From: an uncultured Candidatus Poseidoniales archaeon
GTDB taxonomy: Archaea > Thermoplasmatota > Poseidoniia > Poseidoniales > Poseidoniaceae
Direction of reading: 5' to 3'
Length of the DNA stretch: 43,953 nt
NCBI GenBank assembly: GCA_905182635.1
Contig: CAJJCM010000015.1
Span: 1 to 43,953, forward strand
The position numbers and the translations under genes are program-made. This document shows, in pieces, positions 33,758 through 43,804 of this stretch; the first letter of the stretch is position 1; every line of letters starts with the position of its first letter. The notes beneath the pieces were generated by a model that saw nothing but the letters and a program-made list of their open reading frames with translations, ran no database searches and was not told the DNA's origin.

Positions 33758-36700
33758 TCATGCTTCGACGAACGACGAAACTGGAGTTTGACAATTCTTG
33801 CATTGAGTGAGTGAATCCGAAGTACAGGCTGCGAAATCAAGGCGATGGTATCGAGCCCCACACCCTGGACAACCAAGCATTAAACCTGAGATTTCATCGC
33901 GACATGACCAACACATCGTACCTTGCTTTTTTGGTTGTTCAACTGGAACTGGTGCGAACGGTTGAATCGATGGAATCATATCCCCTGCCGGCATTTCTAG
34001 TCCAGTAAGTGTGAGCCGGGGTGGGCTATCTTTTTCACGTCTAGAAAGGAAGATGCCACCGATGAGTAATGCAACAATAAGCAACCCAATCAGCATACCT
34101 GCAAGTGGAAGCGTTTGTCCCGATGTTCCAATCGGCTCTCCAACCGAAGTAACTTTCAATTCAATTGAAGCGTTTGTCATTGAATCAGCACCTTGTAAAC
34201 CGAGTGTAAGAGTTCCATCTCCCGGTCGGTCGGCACGCACCAAGAGACGAACGGTCATCGATTCCCCTGGTTCTAAATTCGCAATATCATTTCCATCAAT
34301 ACTACCCGTCCAATCCTTGGATTCTTCGAGTATTAATTTATGTGAAAAGGCAATGTTTCCGGCATTCATCAATGTAACTTCTAATTGCTCTTGAGTTCCT
34401 GTCGTAAAAGAAGTCGTTCGTTCTTGAACCCATGATGATTCGAGAACCGTAGCGACTAAGAGACCAATTTCTTCTGTGTATTCAACATCTCCTCCCTCGA
34501 GTTTCAACACGAATGAGGGTTCGCTCAATGGAGGCATTGTCGTCGAGATAAGGATTGTACAGGACACCGGTTCAAGGTTACCGAAAGGTATTGGTTCGAT
34601 AGGCGAACAGTCACCAAATAAGCCACTGCTCAAATATACCGAAGCGGTTGGTTGCCACTCTACATTCGCCTCGTTTCCAATAAGCCATGTGAACAATAAT
34701 GGAACACCTGTTGGATGGGAGCCATCTCCAAATGGCGTGTTCCATGATGTGCCATCCTCCAATTCAAGGCTAGCAAAATTAAGCGTTGGTTGAGCAAGCA
34801 CTTCAACATTGAACTGCCCGATCCAAGAGATTCGGTCCGAGTCACTGTCAAGATGGAATTTAACTTCCCCAGATGTGCCGGTTCCATCACCTGAAATGCC
34901 GAACAGCAGATTCTTCGAAGATGCCCATGTAAGGTCAAATGGTTCATTACCTGAAGTAACCGACCAACCAGAAGGTAATTCAAAAGATGGCGTTAACGAG
35001 AGGTCAATATTACCTCGGTGCTCCAATGAGAACAGCATACTGAAGTATGAATCTGGGCGGAGAACACCAATGTTTGTTTCCAAATTCACATCAACGTCCG
35101 TTACTGTTTTGACCTTGATCGGTATATCAAATACCCAACTTTCTGTGATTTCAGTTTGTGAAATTGCAGTCAAACGAACCATTCGTTCTGCACCAGCGAT
35201 TGTCATCATTGGTGGAGGTGTGAACGACATCCCAATGACCCGATGTGTGTCTTTTGAAATAAGGCCTGTCGAACCAGAACTGGCACCGGGTACGCTTGAA
35301 AGTGTATCAAATCCAGCGCCCCAACCAGCAGGTGCTTCGAGGAATAAATCATAACCGATGTTGGCGTTACCGATATTGAATAAGCGAATGTCAATACTTG
35401 TCGGCTCAGTTGGAGATACCGGAACAATTTCATAGTTATATTCAAGACGTAAATCGGGTAATTCGGGAACTTCAAGATACAGCATATATGGATAAGTCAC
35501 TCCATTATCTACATCGATTCCCAGCAAATCAATACGGTATATTCCTGGCTCGGGCGGAGCGGGATGAACAAGCGTGACTACGATTTCTGCTGAACCTTGA
35601 CCATCAAGGGTGAAATTTGATTCTGATGCTCCGACATACCATGATTCCGTTTGGCCCGTTATGTCATTCATGACATCTTGAGTAAAGAGACTTGCATTCG
35701 TCGAGACCAGAGCAGTGTTGGTAAGGGTAATGTTCCATGATGTCGTTGTCCGACTTGTATTCAATAGCATAATCGATTGAGGTTCAGCAGAAAGTTTGAC
35801 TCCCGGTGCTGTGACGTTCACCAAGACATCATGCCGATTGTTATTCTCAAGAATCTCTTCGATTTCGTCGTTCGGGTCGATGATGAAGGAGAGCGTCGAT
35901 TGGCCTGCAATTTGCGGCGTCCAATCCCACACTTGCGTCTTTGATGCACCAGAGCCCAAATCGAGCGTCTTTGTTTCAATTTCGATACCATTTGCTTCAA
36001 AGGTTATGTCGAAGAAGTCAGCTCGGACATTTCCGACATTGAATACTTTTGAAGTGACTTGTAATTGGTCCTCAACTTGAGGAATGGTCACGGACATTGT
36101 AAACTCTTCTTCCACGATTGAAGGGTCTGGACGCAGGTCATTGACGCCGTACCCCAGGACTGCAAGAGCAAATGGTTGCGCTTTACTGCCACCATGGTAC
36201 ACGTCCTTGACGACGACCGTCCAAACGCCAAGTTCGGTATTATCGATCAATACAACTTCGACGTTGTTCAAATTGTCCGCCACCCCTCCCGTAGTAGAGC
36301 GGCCATTCGCGAAATCATTACCAAGGTAAATTTGACCGCTTGGATTGGTGACTTCGATATCGAGGTTATTGACTAATTGTGTACTTGAGAAGGGTGAGCC
36401 TCGTTCATCCGACCAAACAAGGACCGTTTTAAACTTAGAATTTGCTTGAGTGATGTTGAAACTATATGTTTTTGAATTGCCTGTTCCTGATAAAATTGAA
36501 CGGTCATCAACCCATATTCCACCGAATGATGGAGCGAGGGTCTCAAGTAAATTGAGGCGACCCCATCCTTCATCGTCGTTTGGAATATCTCGAGAGCCAA
36601 TATCTTGCGCCCCTAATATCAGTAAGGCTTTGACTAAAGCACCTTGAGGAGAAGGGCGTAGTGCGATTTCTTCAAGGTATTCACGAACCATTACAGCAGC

Positions 36701-38302
36701 ACCTGCAGTATTCGGTGCCGCCATTGAAGTTCCAGTATATTCAACATAGTAGGCATTCGACCATGTGGAACTACCGATATCCGTTGCTTCTTGAGCTCTA
36801 CATGAACGCACATAGCCGCCGGGTGCGAGAATATCTGGCTTAATGCGCCCATCATCTGTCGGTCCTCGTGAAGAACCAGACATGATTGAATCCGGACTTC
36901 CTGAATAACGGTTTTGGTGATTGCCGACGGTGATGGAATTCTTGGCTGTTGAAGGCGCACCCACGGTTCCGGTGTCTGGACCGTCATTGCCTGCGGCAAA
37001 AAGGATGGTCAAGCCGTCATGGCCATTGTAAAAGCGGTCGTAATAATTCGCACGGTCATCAACGTCTTCGCTCTCTGAAGTATACTTACCTTGGTCACTT
37101 GCCAAGGTGGACCCCCAAGAATTCGTATGAGTGTGGGCACCTGCAGAATAAGCGGTGTTGAGAAGATAATTCAATGAAGGGGATTGGAAATTACCGGTGT
37201 TATCGTTTTCCATGGCTTGGAAATAGAGTTCCGTCGAGGTTGCTACTCCTGAATAGCCCCCTTGTGACCCATCGCCAAGAACCGTACAGGCAACATGCGT
37301 GCCGTGACCTGAATGTTTGTCAGCGGTCGAACCGTCTCCAATGACATCATGATTACCAACGACGCGAGTACCAAAATCCCCATGGTCAGCATCCAAGCCT
37401 GAATCGGCAACAGCTACAATTTGTCCAGAGCCATCTAAATCGGTGGTGAAATAACTGGTCACTTGAGACGTCTTCATGTGGGTACGAGCCTGGCTGTTGT
37501 CCGTGCTAAAGGTCGGTTCAAAGCGGAAGATTCGCAGTGAGGGTTGAGCAACAATGCCAATCAGGTCATCGGTCGAGAGAATTCCTTGGTAACGTCCTGA
37601 ATCCCACTGGTGAGATTCTGAAAAAGCAAGTGGGATGAGTTCTGCAACTTTCTGGACCAATTGCGAACCGGAAGCATCTGTAAATTGAATTGAATCCATT
37701 GGACCTTCGTCATTTCTCCAACCTTCTATTCGCATCGATACACCTTGCAGTGCTTCTTCTCCACCTTCAAGCATCAAGACATCGAGAACCGGGCCATCGA
37801 TCAACAAAGCAAGCGGCACAGGGTATTGCGCCACGATGCCATCGAGAGAAGAAAGGTCCGACAATGCGTACGGTGTACCTTGGATAAGAAGACCTGAGGG
37901 TGCAATAAACTCACGAACTGCGAGACCTGGAATATCGTTGAGTGCTGTTCGCACATCCATCATCAAGACCTCATTGGAAACTAATACGAGACTCAAATCA
38001 AATCGTGTCACCATCCATTCGCTCGGAATGGGCCGGTCAAGTTGGAGGCCGTTGATATCGAACGTTCCGATTCGACTCGAGGCAATGATTTCTCGGTTTT
38101 CCGACCAAGGTGAATATTCATTGTAACCGGCTGCATCAGAAAAAACATCGTCAATAAGGTCGAATTGAACCCATTCAATTCCGCCTTCAAGTTCAATTTC
38201 AGATGAAACCACCCCTATGGGGTGGAACAAAGGCGATGTGCTTTGCAAGAGAAAAAGAGTGATGAGAGCGATTGCTCCAAGCATCGAACGTTTGACTTGC
38301 AC
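33758..38302 (-). CDS. Subtilisin-family (S8) secreted protease with cytoplasmic RING/PHD-like finger
   Basis: This 1514-residue exported serine protease has a signal peptide (about 7-25), then a prodomain-like region to about 280. The S8 catalytic domain has Asp300 in IVAVADSGLDADH, His333 in SGHGTHVAC, Asn439 in FAAGNDG and Ser526 in YTGTSMAAPNTAG, so the triad is complete. A P-domain-like region (about 590-720) and several CARDB/NEW3-like beta domains follow. One membrane helix comes next (LPLAGMLIGLLIVALLIGGI, about 1400-1420). The cytoplasmic end has C-x2-C-x10-C-x2-C-x4-H-x6-C-x7-C-x2-C (Cys1464 to Cys1504). The start is GTG with GAGGA upstream. It probably degrades protein outside the cell while tethered, feeding peptide uptake. 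Confidence 0.9.
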   Translation of the reverse strand: MQVKRSMLGAIALITLFLLQSTSPLFHPIGVVSSEIELEGGIEWVQFDLIDDVFSDAAGYNEYSPWSENREIIASSRIGTFDINGLQLDRPIPSEWMVTRFDLSLVLVSNEVLMMDVRTALNDIPGLAVREFIAPSGLLIQGTPYALSDLSSLDGIVAQYPVPLALLIDGPVLDVLMLEGGEEALQGVSMRIEGWRNDEGPMDSIQFTDASGSQLVQKVAELIPLAFSESHQWDSGRYQGILSTDDLIGIVAQPSLRIFRFEPTFSTDNSQARTHMKTSQVTSYFTTDLDGSGQIVAVADSGLDADHGDFGTRVVGNHDVIGDGSTADKHSGHGTHVACTVLGDGSQGGYSGVATSTELYFQAMENDNTGNFQSPSLNYLLNTAYSAGAHTHTNSWGSTLASDQGKYTSESEDVDDRANYYDRFYNGHDGLTILFAAGNDGPDTGTVGAPSTAKNSITVGNHQNRYSGSPDSIMSGSSRGPTDDGRIKPDILAPGGYVRSCRAQEATDIGSSTWSNAYYVEYTGTSMAAPNTAGAAVMVREYLEEIALRPSPQGALVKALLILGAQDIGSRDIPNDDEGWGRLNLLETLAPSFGGIWVDDRSILSGTGNSKTYSFNITQANSKFKTVLVWSDERGSPFSSTQLVNNLDIEVTNPSGQIYLGNDFANGRSTTGGVADNLNNVEVVLIDNTELGVWTVVVKDVYHGGSKAQPFALAVLGYGVNDLRPDPSIVEEEFTMSVTIPQVEDQLQVTSKVFNVGNVRADFFDITFEANGIEIETKTLDLGSGASKTQVWDWTPQIAGQSTLSFIIDPNDEIEEILENNNRHDVLVNVTAPGVKLSAEPQSIMLLNTSRTTTSWNITLTNTALVSTNASLFTQDVMNDITGQTESWYVGASESNFTLDGQGSAEIVVTLVHPAPPEPGIYRIDLLGIDVDNGVTYPYMLYLEVPELPDLRLEYNYEIVPVSPTEPTSIDIRLFNIGNANIGYDLFLEAPAGWGAGFDTLSSVPGASSGSTGLISKDTHRVIGMSFTPPPMMTIAGAERMVRLTAISQTEITESWVFDIPIKVKTVTDVDVNLETNIGVLRPDSYFSMLFSLEHRGNIDLSLTPSFELPSGWSVTSGNEPFDLTWASSKNLLFGISGDGTGTSGEVKFHLDSDSDRISWIGQFNVEVLAQPTLNFASLELEDGTSWNTPFGDGSHPTGVPLLFTWLIGNEANVEWQPTASVYLSSGLFGDCSPIEPIPFGNLEPVSCTILISTTMPPLSEPSFVLKLEGGDVEYTEEIGLLVATVLESSWVQERTTSFTTGTQEQLEVTLMNAGNIAFSHKLILEESKDWTGSIDGNDIANLEPGESMTVRLLVRADRPGDGTLTLGLQGADSMTNASIELKVTSVGEPIGTSGQTLPLAGMLIGLLIVALLIGGIFLSRREKDSPPRLTLTGLEMPAGDMIPSIQPFAPVPVEQPKKQGTMCWSCRDEISGLMLGCPGCGARYHRLDFAACTSDSLTQCKNCQTPVSSFVEA

Positions 38303-38363
38303 AAGGCGTCCTCTTATCGCCCTGTTTTATCGCTATGGGTATTCTGGGCCTCAAACATTGAAT

Positions 38364-39029
38364 TCACGAAATTGGCCATGTACTACGTTCTGCTTTGTCG
38401 TTGAAGTGTTCACTGCTCCAAACTCCAACTGAATGGGACCATAATTCCGACTGTACTTTGCCGTTGTAATCGGTATATTGTACATCGATGGAAATAAAGT
38501 ATTCATCCCAAACGGTATACCCAATCACGAGCATTTCCAAATCGTCACCTGCTAATGAGGAATGTGAAGCAATTCGTTCAACCTCGATGGACATCATCCC
38601 AAGGACTTCGCCATCGATTGATTGAAACTCGATTTGAACTGAAACATCCGTAATATCACGACTGCCGACATTGTGAATTTCAGACATTATCAAATGCCCA
38701 CCTCGTTGAAGATACTGAGTTTCGACATCGATTGCATCACGGGGTAAAGCCCAATACCAACCGCTGAAAATTACCCCGAGAAGGAGTAAGAAAACAATTC
38801 CTGCTAATGCAACGCGACTGGGGCTTACTTCTCCGCGAATCTTAACGAAGGCTTTCGAAGCCCTTTGCATATCTTCATAGGTTTCGATTCCATCTTCATC
38901 CAACGAATAACCAAGAGATTCGATTTTTTGAAGTCGGGCTACATCGAGTAAACCGACTGATTTGATATCATCTTCATGAACCAGCATATCTCCATGCTCG
39001 TCGACGGCTATGTGGCGTTCATCAGACAT
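38364..39029 (-). CDS. Bitopic membrane protein of unknown function
   Basis: This 221-residue protein has a cytoplasmic acidic N-terminal region (1-70), one membrane helix (about 72-93, VALAGIVFLLLLGVIFSGWY) and an exterior beta-rich domain (EIHNVGSRDITDVSVQIEFQ). The exterior part looks like one CARDB/FxLYD-like sandwich. Its ATG comes 4 nt after the stop of the 1559-residue gene, and the GGTGA site overlaps that stop codon, so translation is coupled. It may form a complex with that protein. I do not recognise a named family. Confidence 0.75.
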   Translation of the reverse strand: MSDERHIAVDEHGDMLVHEDDIKSVGLLDVARLQKIESLGYSLDEDGIETYEDMQRASKAFVKIRGEVSPSRVALAGIVFLLLLGVIFSGWYWALPRDAIDVETQYLQRGGHLIMSEIHNVGSRDITDVSVQIEFQSIDGEVLGMMSIEVERIASHSSLAGDDLEMLVIGYTVWDEYFISIDVQYTDYNGKVQSELWSHSVGVWSSEHFNDKAERSTWPIS

Positions 39030-39033
39030 AAAA

Positions 39034-42000
39034 TCACCATATCAAGGCCAAACCACTGGCAATAACCGTCGTAATTGGTTCAACAATCAACACGTGTCGT
39101 GTCTCAATGCTGTCACCCGTGAGAGAACCGATCAGTGAGAGGTCTGTGACCATGCCATTGACGCCAATCGATGAAGCGGTCGGCAATGGCCCAGTAAATT
39201 GGGCATCGAGTAAGACAGCACGGCCACTGAAGGAGTGCCCTTCAAGGAAACCGGTCGTATAACTCGGTTCAACCGTTGCTTCTGCACTGGCAACAATTCG
39301 ACCATTGGTAATATCATCTAAAACGATAATTGGATACTGGAACGGGGCTGTATAGATTTGAATGGTCGCAGATTTGAGGTTTTGTCCAATCACTTCAATT
39401 CGATCAATGGTCACACCGGGCGAGGAAGGCAAGTCTGTTTGTTTGAGGTAAAGTTGTTTGACCCCTTGACCTGAAGATGCTACACGCATACCCCAATCAT
39501 CTGTTGTTTCAAGCACGAAAGTTGAAGGAAGGTCTTCAGCCAAAAGTAATACATCACCTTTGGTATCCACCGAACGCCCTGTTGCTTCGAGATACAGGTC
39601 CATGTCATCGGTATTGGATTGGTAATCCAGTTCCATCATCCCTTGGAATGAAATATCTGCTCGCATGTCAAAGTTGTTATTCGGTTGAGCTGAAAGGTTC
39701 ATCAAGCCTGGTAAATCACGCATAAAGGCGGTAGCAGGCCACCAGAATCCATCGACGTAGCGCATTTGCTGAATCATCAAGGATTCTGCCGAATGACCAT
39801 CGATTTGATATTGAGGAGGAACTTTGAGATTGATGAGGAAAATATCGCCAATGGTTGTTGAGAAGTCGGTCGATTGAGGAACGCCAACAATCAACGATTC
39901 GACTCGACTCAGAGCACGTCTATCGATAAAAATAGCATGCGCAGAATCAAGGCGAGTACCTAAATCATAGTGCATATCAATCGAAACTCGGGGCACTGTA
40001 AGGTTGTCTTGGGTTGAAAATACTGCATTTGCTTCGACATTATGGGGACCACTGGTGTCAAGGCCTGAAAGAACCAATTCAATGTCTCGGCCTTCTAATC
40101 CGTTGACAATGACACTCAATTGTTGCCGCTTTGGAGTCCACTGTTCAAGATAGAGGTCCAATTCATACATGGGTATTTCACCCGCCATACGGAAATCATA
40201 TTCCAAGAGTATTCGACCTGTCGGCATACTTGGCAACCAAGAACGAAGATGCCAAGAACGACGGATTTCGTAGGTGATGCCTTGCTCTTCCCAGATACTA
40301 AGATTGACTCCTTCCATTTCGGAAGCCAAAATTATTCCATCCTCGAGGGCCGTCAAAAGTTGGTCGATGTTGGTGACGTTTGCTGCATTGAGTGCGTCAA
40401 ACACCCCTTGATATTCTTCTAAATCTATTCGATGGTCTGCTAAGGCTCCATTGACAACACTTCGGCTCGACAAGGTATAATTCGGCATTCGTGACAGATT
40501 GAAAGTCACTACTGTGGCTTCGAAAACTTCCATACCAAGTCCATGTGACCATTCAGGTTGTTCAACAACATTCGTACCTTTTTGAATATCCATCGTAACA
40601 TTGAAAAGTTCTCCAGTCACCAAATCAAGACCCAATGACATGTCTTCATTACTCGTTTCAAGTCCACCTAAATCAACAACAGTTGAATAAACAAAGTCAT
40701 TGACAAGTGAACCGAAATTCACCAAATCTCCAAGGAAAAAGGAGAGCGCTTGGACGCCATTCCCTTCATCGAAAGTTGGCAACTCAAGCCCAGTTGAATC
40801 GACATCACTTGGATAGGCCACAATAATATTCGCTGGTAAAGGATCGATGGTGATTCGACCGTTCATACCTTTGAATTTGTCTTCGTAATCAGTTTCATCT
40901 TCAAGCAAAATGTTCATCGGTGAAGAATCGGCTCGAATCAACTCGATTCTCGAATTGCCTTCTGGCCCGATAGCACCTGGGTCAAGTGGCGAAAGTCGGC
41001 GGATACTTGTCACGTCTGAAATTGCAGTGCTGAGGCTGGTTTCTCCAGTCGCTTCATCGACCCAGAATCGGAAATGGTCACCGTCCATGGTGAGTGGTTG
41101 CGTTGCATTGGTCAATTGAACTTCAATCGAATCCATCGGTATTGAAGCTACATAACCAATTGTATCACCCAAAATCAATTGGAATGAAGAAGGTAAGCCG
41201 CTGAGGCGTATTGCATTGCGTTGTCCATCGCCGTTTCCGCCATAGGTAATGGTACCAATTGGGACGGAGGCTGAATAGGTCAAAGCCTCTGAAGTTTGGG
41301 TGACGTTGAATGTACTTGGTCGATTGGAAAGGGTAGCAGACTGTTGATTCGCAGAAAGTAAATCGCCATCATCATGCAAGATGTGCCCAATCAATAACGG
41401 GCCACCGCTCACACCATGCAATTCCATGTGACGAATATCGTTGATTGGGTCATACTCATGGCTGATACTGGAAATTCCACCTATTCGAGCACTCATGGCA
41501 ATGGGGACGAGTGGGGCTTGGGGGCCAAGCCGCCCATTGACCGTTCCAATATTAGCATCCTCGGACAGTAAGATATGGTCGATTTCAGGTAACCATGGTT
41601 GGTCGCTGCTTGAGATTGCAATTGAAACAGAACCAATTTCCATTGGCCCGCGAGTTGAGGTTGGTAAACTGAGCCGGACTTGATTGTAACAATTCAAACG
41701 AATCGCTCCGCCTGAAGCACCGGCCGTTCCAACAATCGATTCAGGAAGACCATTGACTACATCGCCAATATCGAGAACCACTTCAACAATGGTCAACAAA
41801 GCATTGTCAAATATTTGTGCAATACTGTTGAGATTTGGATTGTCATAATTAACGCGGCTTAATCCGCTTTCTGGAATTTCAAAACTTCCCGCTACAATGA
41901 TGACCTTTGGTACATTGGTAATGTTCATGACAATTGATGAGGAATCGGAAGCATAACCGCCCCGCATGAATGTCGATTTGTACTGCAGTTCATCGATGGA

Positions 42001-43713
42001 TTCAGTTGCAACAATTGCAACCAGCGTAGTTGGAGGCGATGCTGGGTTTACTGGAAGGGTTGGGTCATCGACATTGTTGTCCTTATCGTCAGTGAAATTC
42101 TTGATGGCGATAATCATTGAAAGGCGATTTGGGATTTCTCCCGGCAGATCAGCACCGCCTGGCTCTTCTCCAATCATGGTAAAAACAGCGGCTATTTCAT
42201 CAGGATGAAGTGTTCCAGAAGGTAGGCCTCGAATCCAAGTGCGAGAGTCCGTTATGTTGCCAAAGAGGGACTCTCCCTCCGATGTGTTGGAGCGGTCCTC
42301 GAAATAATGCAGGTACATATCTGCTCCATAGTCCGAATAAATCTCTACTGTGTCGAAGGTGTTTTGTCCGAGATTGTCGTTTCGCAAGGTAATATCAATT
42401 TCGTTTGGCAATCGAGTATCGCCAACTTCAGGGTGGAATCCCGCATCGATATAGGCAGTTTCGAGTACTTTGACGGTCGTCCCTCCATTGTCACCTTCGA
42501 ACCGGATGAAACCAACACCAAGGCCAAAGCCACATTTATGTTCAGCACTTTTAGCATCGTGATCGAGAAGTGGGTCATAATAGGTCGAACCATCATCGCA
42601 ATTTGATTGACGGTTCGAACTGTCAGCATCTGGATTCGACGCACGAATGGCATACGGTGCCGAAATCGAAGTGAGGCTTAAATCTGAGGAATTCACTTCC
42701 CCGGCGAGGAGGGAGGCGACAAAATCTAAGCCAGTGGAAATCACGCTATTGACGCTGAACGTCATCTTCTGTATACCAACACCGAGTGTGAAGTCATGTG
42801 GGGGTTGCGTGAAACGTGTATCGATGACAAGTGCATACGATTCAGAGTCGTCAAGCGTGACATCAAAAGCAAAACCTTTCATCAAACTTACTTCGAGATG
42901 CGACAGATTATCCCACAATAAATCGTTTTGATTGAGGGCGGTTACTTTCCACTGGAACGTTGGACGAATCCATAATTCTTCGATGCATGGAATGGTCAAT
43001 GGGGGCACGCCACAATCCCCAAATTCCAATCCAAAGCCATCATCTTGAGTGGCGAGGCCTTCAATGGTCAAACCAACCTCGAGGTCATCAACAGAATCAC
43101 CATCAATATCAATCTGATTTGTGAATAAAGTGGGTTGCGTTCCAACAAAGAGATCTCCGGTAAATGTTGCTGTGACCCATGCTTCATGTGACGGACCACC
43201 TGGTCTTGAAGTGAAATTGACATAGACGGCATAGGTGTTGATCCCGATGGCCAATGGGTCAGTTAATCCCAATGATTCGACTGAAAATAAGGTCTCAAAC
43301 AAGTTGTAAGGCCAACCATTGGGTTGGGTAGAAGAATCCAAGAGAAATTCATACGGCCGTGGATGGTCAGCAACAAAAGGAGAAGAGTCTCTCAACTCCA
43401 AACTGTCAAGATAGCCGCTTGCTTGAGACAATGGATCGCTTGAGTCAACTGGTCGTTGGGCGAGGTCAACGGCATTGAGTGCAGCAACAGCCCCGAGTGC
43501 AGCAACACTTGCTTCATCGTTATCAGTACGCTTCGACAAGATTTCGTCTAATTCATCGAGAATTCCGAAATCGTTTCGAGAAACTGAAAGTTCTGCGCCA
43601 ACGGGTTGGGCCAAGGAAATAAACATCAACAAAACCATGGCCACCGCCATTCGTCGAGGGTCGGAACTTTGTGGCAAACCAACACGAATAAGACGCGGTT
43701 GGCTCTCTACCAT
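39034..43713 (-). CDS. Very large exported protein of unknown function
   Basis: This protein of about 1559 residues has a signal peptide (core MAVAMVLLMFISLAQPVGA, about 22-40). The rest is a long, mostly beta-strand, Asp/Asn/Ser/Thr-rich polypeptide with very few cysteines and no catalytic motif I can name. A patch near the middle repeats MDSIEVQLTN and MDGDHFRFWVDE-like strands. The last 20 residues are hydrophobic (VEPITTVIASGLALIW) and could be a short C-terminal anchor. The partner gene with a proper helix follows at once. The start at 43713 is chosen over a longer frame to 43773, which runs into terminator and promoter sequence. An ATG 21 codons later is also possible. Confidence 0.75.
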   Translation of the reverse strand: MVESQPRLIRVGLPQSSDPRRMAVAMVLLMFISLAQPVGAELSVSRNDFGILDELDEILSKRTDNDEASVAALGAVAALNAVDLAQRPVDSSDPLSQASGYLDSLELRDSSPFVADHPRPYEFLLDSSTQPNGWPYNLFETLFSVESLGLTDPLAIGINTYAVYVNFTSRPGGPSHEAWVTATFTGDLFVGTQPTLFTNQIDIDGDSVDDLEVGLTIEGLATQDDGFGLEFGDCGVPPLTIPCIEELWIRPTFQWKVTALNQNDLLWDNLSHLEVSLMKGFAFDVTLDDSESYALVIDTRFTQPPHDFTLGVGIQKMTFSVNSVISTGLDFVASLLAGEVNSSDLSLTSISAPYAIRASNPDADSSNRQSNCDDGSTYYDPLLDHDAKSAEHKCGFGLGVGFIRFEGDNGGTTVKVLETAYIDAGFHPEVGDTRLPNEIDITLRNDNLGQNTFDTVEIYSDYGADMYLHYFEDRSNTSEGESLFGNITDSRTWIRGLPSGTLHPDEIAAVFTMIGEEPGGADLPGEIPNRLSMIIAIKNFTDDKDNNVDDPTLPVNPASPPTTLVAIVATESIDELQYKSTFMRGGYASDSSSIVMNITNVPKVIIVAGSFEIPESGLSRVNYDNPNLNSIAQIFDNALLTIVEVVLDIGDVVNGLPESIVGTAGASGGAIRLNCYNQVRLSLPTSTRGPMEIGSVSIAISSSDQPWLPEIDHILLSEDANIGTVNGRLGPQAPLVPIAMSARIGGISSISHEYDPINDIRHMELHGVSGGPLLIGHILHDDGDLLSANQQSATLSNRPSTFNVTQTSEALTYSASVPIGTITYGGNGDGQRNAIRLSGLPSSFQLILGDTIGYVASIPMDSIEVQLTNATQPLTMDGDHFRFWVDEATGETSLSTAISDVTSIRRLSPLDPGAIGPEGNSRIELIRADSSPMNILLEDETDYEDKFKGMNGRITIDPLPANIIVAYPSDVDSTGLELPTFDEGNGVQALSFFLGDLVNFGSLVNDFVYSTVVDLGGLETSNEDMSLGLDLVTGELFNVTMDIQKGTNVVEQPEWSHGLGMEVFEATVVTFNLSRMPNYTLSSRSVVNGALADHRIDLEEYQGVFDALNAANVTNIDQLLTALEDGIILASEMEGVNLSIWEEQGITYEIRRSWHLRSWLPSMPTGRILLEYDFRMAGEIPMYELDLYLEQWTPKRQQLSVIVNGLEGRDIELVLSGLDTSGPHNVEANAVFSTQDNLTVPRVSIDMHYDLGTRLDSAHAIFIDRRALSRVESLIVGVPQSTDFSTTIGDIFLINLKVPPQYQIDGHSAESLMIQQMRYVDGFWWPATAFMRDLPGLMNLSAQPNNNFDMRADISFQGMMELDYQSNTDDMDLYLEATGRSVDTKGDVLLLAEDLPSTFVLETTDDWGMRVASSGQGVKQLYLKQTDLPSSPGVTIDRIEVIGQNLKSATIQIYTAPFQYPIIVLDDITNGRIVASAEATVEPSYTTGFLEGHSFSGRAVLLDAQFTGPLPTASSIGVNGMVTDLSLIGSLTGDSIETRHVLIVEPITTVIASGLALIW

Positions 43714-43761
43714 GTAAGTATCAAGAATCCAAACTATGAGAACCCATCCCTTTGTTGTATG

Positions 43762-43798
43762 AAAAAACCACACTCTTTGCGACCCGCCCTATGGGCGG
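43762..43798 (-). terminator. Terminator-like hairpin and T-run after the right-edge gene
   Basis: CCGCCC-TAT-GGGCGG (43784-43798) forms a 6-bp GC stem with a 3-nt loop, 6 nt after the stop codon at 43805. On the minus strand it is followed 15 nt later by TTTTTT. This fits termination of the right-edge gene before the 1559-residue gene. Confidence 0.5.
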
Positions 43799-43804
43799 AG
43801 GATT

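Noticed and set aside
33683-33803. Longer N-terminus for the 972-residue secreted protein
   Set aside because: It would put 40 residues before the signal peptide, overlap the next gene and cover promoter-like sequence.
38209-38225. CCACCCC/GGGGTGG palindrome as a regulatory site
   Set aside because: It lies inside the codons of the protease signal region (HPIGVV) and may be a codon by-product; kept only as a comparison for the 33674 hairpin.
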